Of a DNA stretch of 64,000 bases, positions 61,291 through 64,000 are shown in pieces. The stretch covers positions 2,862,634 through 2,926,633 of the forward strand of contig JAJFZO010000234.1 of assembly GCA_021397835.1 (NCBI GenBank). The letters run 5' to 3'. Numbering within the stretch: the stretch's first letter is position 1; every line of letters begins with the position of its first letter. The notes below the pieces were generated by a model. The model did not search any database. It was not told where the DNA came from and saw only the letters and a program-made list of their open reading frames with translations. A program made the position numbers and the translations under genes. Source of the DNA: Moringa oleifera. Lineage: Eukaryota; Streptophyta; Magnoliopsida; Brassicales; Moringaceae.

Positions 61291-61416
61291 TTTCCAATCA
61301 TTATGGTCTAAGCAAGCAATGATCTTTATGTTGATATCAGGCAGCTGCCTAGCTTCAAGAGTAATCTTTGCACCAAATAACTTTATTGCTTTTATAGTCT
61401 TATAAACATCATTTGA
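61291..61416 (-). other. Exon-like open stretch of 41 codons, unrecognised
   Basis: The minus strand reads SNDVYKTIKAIKLFGAKITL and on to DINIKIIACLDHNDWK, then a stop or splice donor (aaataggtatga). The composition looks protein-like rather than random, but I do not recognise the family. It sits next to transposon DNA and may be a captured exon or part of a decayed transposase. Confidence 0.25.
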
Positions 61417-61869
61417 TTACTTTTCGAAAAGTAAGTCAAACAAGATATGATTCAACTTGCTAAGCACCAACCAAAAATGTAAAAACAAGATAAAGGCAAA
61501 AGAAACCATAGCAATTAAAGATGACATATTGCCACCACTTGAAATTCATAATATATTTCTTCGGCTTGATCCTAGTAGTAATTAATACCAAACACAAGTA
61601 ATACTAAACTATGTTTTATTAGCAAATCGGCTAATAGGTGTAGGAATTAGCTGAATCATGGTTCCTTGAGTTAAGATGATAGAAGGATGGGTCACTGGAG
61701 ACGAATGGGTGAAATATCGAGTGTAACTTTGTTGAAGAGTTCCTATTAGCCATGAGGGCTAGTAGCTAGCCCTGATTTCTAAGTGAGGTAATGATTGGCA
61801 CAGTTTACCTAAAATTAGAGAGTTTGAAACTTTCCAAGAAAGAGTGATGGAGAGTCTAATTGAAGTTGT

Positions 61870-64000
61870 AAATGAATATTAGGCTTCAACCCTTTATTGT
61901 TAGTAAAAGCATACTCTCCACTTTCTCATTTAACTTTTTTGACTCTTTTACAAAGGAGAGTTTGCCTATTTTCATATGCTTAAATGAAAATGTCTATCTC
62001 TAAGTTCTGCAGAAGATATAAAAATATATGATGATGGAAGCTGAAGTTTTAAGATGGACAGTGGTTCTTCTACACTTCCATGATAGTATTTAAAAGGAGA
62101 AAATAGATTAGAAATTTCAAAAGGAAGTCTATTTCATTTCTCATAAAAAGATTAAATTAGGATTAAAAGAAAAAATACATCTTGTCGGTCCTTTCTTTAG
62201 GATCAATGGTCACTTTATTCAATTCTTATAAAATTTAATTCATAGAATTTAAGGATATGAAGACAGGGCTCCTTATGGGGTCAGGCATTACTGGAGTAAG
62301 TTGAGAGGCAGATGAGGTACTAAGAGCAGCAGTTATGAAATCTAAGTTGAGGTTGGGATATTCCTTCAACACCTTAGCTTTAATATCTTTCCTAACCTCT
62401 TAAAAAACTTTTGCATGCTCCTCAAGAATCAGTTTATTCAGCTCATCACTATCTTTGAAGGTTGTTACAACTTTTTCCCTAGCAGAAGCCAACTGCTCCA
62501 AATGATCCTTCTTTAACTCTCTTATTGAAATCCAAAGTCAATCTTCATCCTTTATATTTCTACCTTCAATATGGAAATCTCTTAATCTTCCTTTTGCTTT
62601 TGTTGCTGAAAAGTTATGACTTTAACTACTAGCTCAGCCCCCACTTCTTAGCTTCTTCAAGAACCTTTTCAACCTTTTAAAATACTATTTCAAATTGACT
62701 CTTAATCTCATATTCTTTTGTTATCGAGGCAAAAGCTTGAATAGCTTGTAAACAAAAGAGATTATGAGTGAACAATGAAAATAAGAAAAAACCAAAGTGT
62801 TTGAGCAGAAGACATGATTTTTACCTCAGCTAACAGGTTAGACATCCTCTTTTAAGTGCATTCTCTTCCTGTCTAGTAGAACTAAAAAACTAAAAACTGG
62901 GAACACCATTTCATGGATAATTTTCTTGATATTTTTGGTGAGAGAAGAAATGGTGACAGTTTAACGCTACAGTTAAGAAGAAAAGTCTGCAAAACTCATT
63001 ATTTATATGGAGTACTCTACTAGCTATGTGCCTTTTGTAGGAAGAGTATTGCCACTTTGCCTTTCTTTAAGTATGATCTTGGAGATGTCTTCTCAACCAC
63101 TATCGTCATCTCTTCAAAGTTGTTTTTTTTCCATCCCTATGCATTACTAAGAAGTGATCTGCAGAAAAGAAAATAAAAGAAAGTCAATGATAGTCTACCA
63201 ACAGCAAAAAATTCATATCATAGTGAAAACTAAATTATTCGATGATGGAGACTTTAATTCATATGAAGGAAGAGTATTTCTAAGAAAAGGTCTCTTGGTG
63301 GGGGAAGGAAGGCTCTCCAGAAGATGTACAAAGACAATCTTTTAGGAAACTAGGTGAAAATGTACTTTAGCTATCCAAGCATCATAAAGGTATACTGACA
63401 TGAGCAAAGTCTTTTAGCTACTTGCCAGAGTCTCCTTAAAAGTAGCAAGAGACTCACAAAGTGTGGTGTCACTACCATAATCTTGGTTAGGAAAGCTCCA
63501 CATGTTAGTCGTAAGAGAAATTCTATTCTAAAGCACCTAGAAATATGATTGTCTCTAATGCTTCACTCTCTTTAGAAGATCAAAAGCAAATACTGAGGGC
63601 CTGTTGGAGGAGAAATACTAAAATCTCTTACGGCATCCTAAATAGGTCATAGTTGCTTTTAGTTCAAAAAATCTAAAAAACACTAAGGATGATAATTCTA
63701 TGATTCTTGATTCTAAACACCTAGTTGAGAAAGTAACTAAGATTTTCTAGGATTCGAGAACTAGTAGAGATGGGATACCTTATAATTTTCATAAATCTCT
63801 CTAAACAGAGTGTTTAGAGGAAGCCTCATTTGAGACATTTCTCAAATACACAAAGGGTGCTCGGCTTTTAGATAAGGGCTTATCATTAGAAGTAGGTATC
63901 ACCATGCCCACTGAGGCAGGGATCTCGTAAGCTCTCTCAATCCTAAACTAAATCCTTGTTTGTAGCCACCAAAGGGCCTAAAATTCTATAATAAGCTAGA
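61870..64000. repeat. Long dispersed repeat, copy B (pairs with 40.02-42.26 kb)
   Basis: It runs to the window's end in the same order and orientation as copy A. It differs by many point changes and by the loss of roughly 110 bases near 63.25-63.3 kb. By analogy with copy A, an LTR-like segment is expected just beyond the window. Confidence 0.75.
62200..63350 (-). pseudogene. Coiled-coil transposon protein remnant, copy B
   Basis: Minus-strand paralog of copy A and better preserved. It reads EEMTIVVEKTSPRSYLKKGK and then VAILF near 63050-63130. Near 62340-62470 it reads FKDSDELNKLILEEHAKVF, then after one stop EVRKDIKAKVLKEYPNLNL followed by DFITAAL. Stops remain, so it is not functional. 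The C-terminal pattern is that of plant transposon gag-like or antisense accessory proteins. Confidence 0.6.

Noticed and set aside
1..64000. tRNA, rRNA or organellar insertions
   Set aside because: I looked for cloverleaf-type A/B-box sequences, rRNA landmarks and plastid genes and saw none that I could support by eye.

Overview
This is nuclear DNA from a flowering plant. It is AT-rich and transposon-rich, with long introns that have GT..AG borders. The three intact genes belong to plant-specific or plant-typical families. The species cannot be fixed from the sequence. Intron sizes above 4 kb and abundant decayed LINE, CACTA and LTR-type debris suggest a woody or early-diverging dicot with a medium or large genome.

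Layout: (1) 1-1118 is a tandem array with a period of about 87 bp, probably inside an LTR-like element. 1119-3130 is AT-rich intergenic DNA. (2) 3246-23572 (+) is a complete 14-exon gene for an intramembrane aspartyl protease, a signal peptide peptidase-like protein of the SPPL3 type with a PA domain. I reconstructed it exon by exon; all phases close and it gives 536 residues. Its introns hold several 3'-end fragments of L1-type LINEs, on both strands. (3) 25192-25476 (-) is a single-exon gene for a DIR1-like type-2 lipid transfer protein. (4) About 26-57 kb is a transposon graveyard. It holds decayed tandem repeats (29.15-29.66 kb), a gag-like/DUF7745-like antisense reading frame (33.6-34.8 kb), a pair of LTR-like direct repeats (36.56-37.76 and 42.85-44.07 kb), three copies of a coiled-coil transposon protein remnant (40.3-41.6 minus, 46.0-47.25 plus, 62.2-63.35 minus) and a decayed CACTA (En/Spm) element with a perfect left terminus (48.01-about 54.50 kb). 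(5) 57728-58186 (+) is an intact single-exon atypical bHLH gene of the IBH1 type. (6) 59-64 kb is again repeats: a second CACTA-type terminus at 60145, and from 61.9 kb a second copy of the 40.0-42.3 kb repeat.

The three genes are not a functional cluster. The SPPL acts in endomembranes. The DIR1-like protein is secreted, and its family carries lipids and systemic-resistance signals. IBH1 is a growth-repressing nuclear regulator in the brassinosteroid/gibberellin network. Nothing in the window amounts to a convincing undescribed system. The most unusual structure is the repeated pairing of an antisense accessory reading frame with LTR-like sequence, followed by the dimeric 87-bp array and a possible truncated SPPL isoform.
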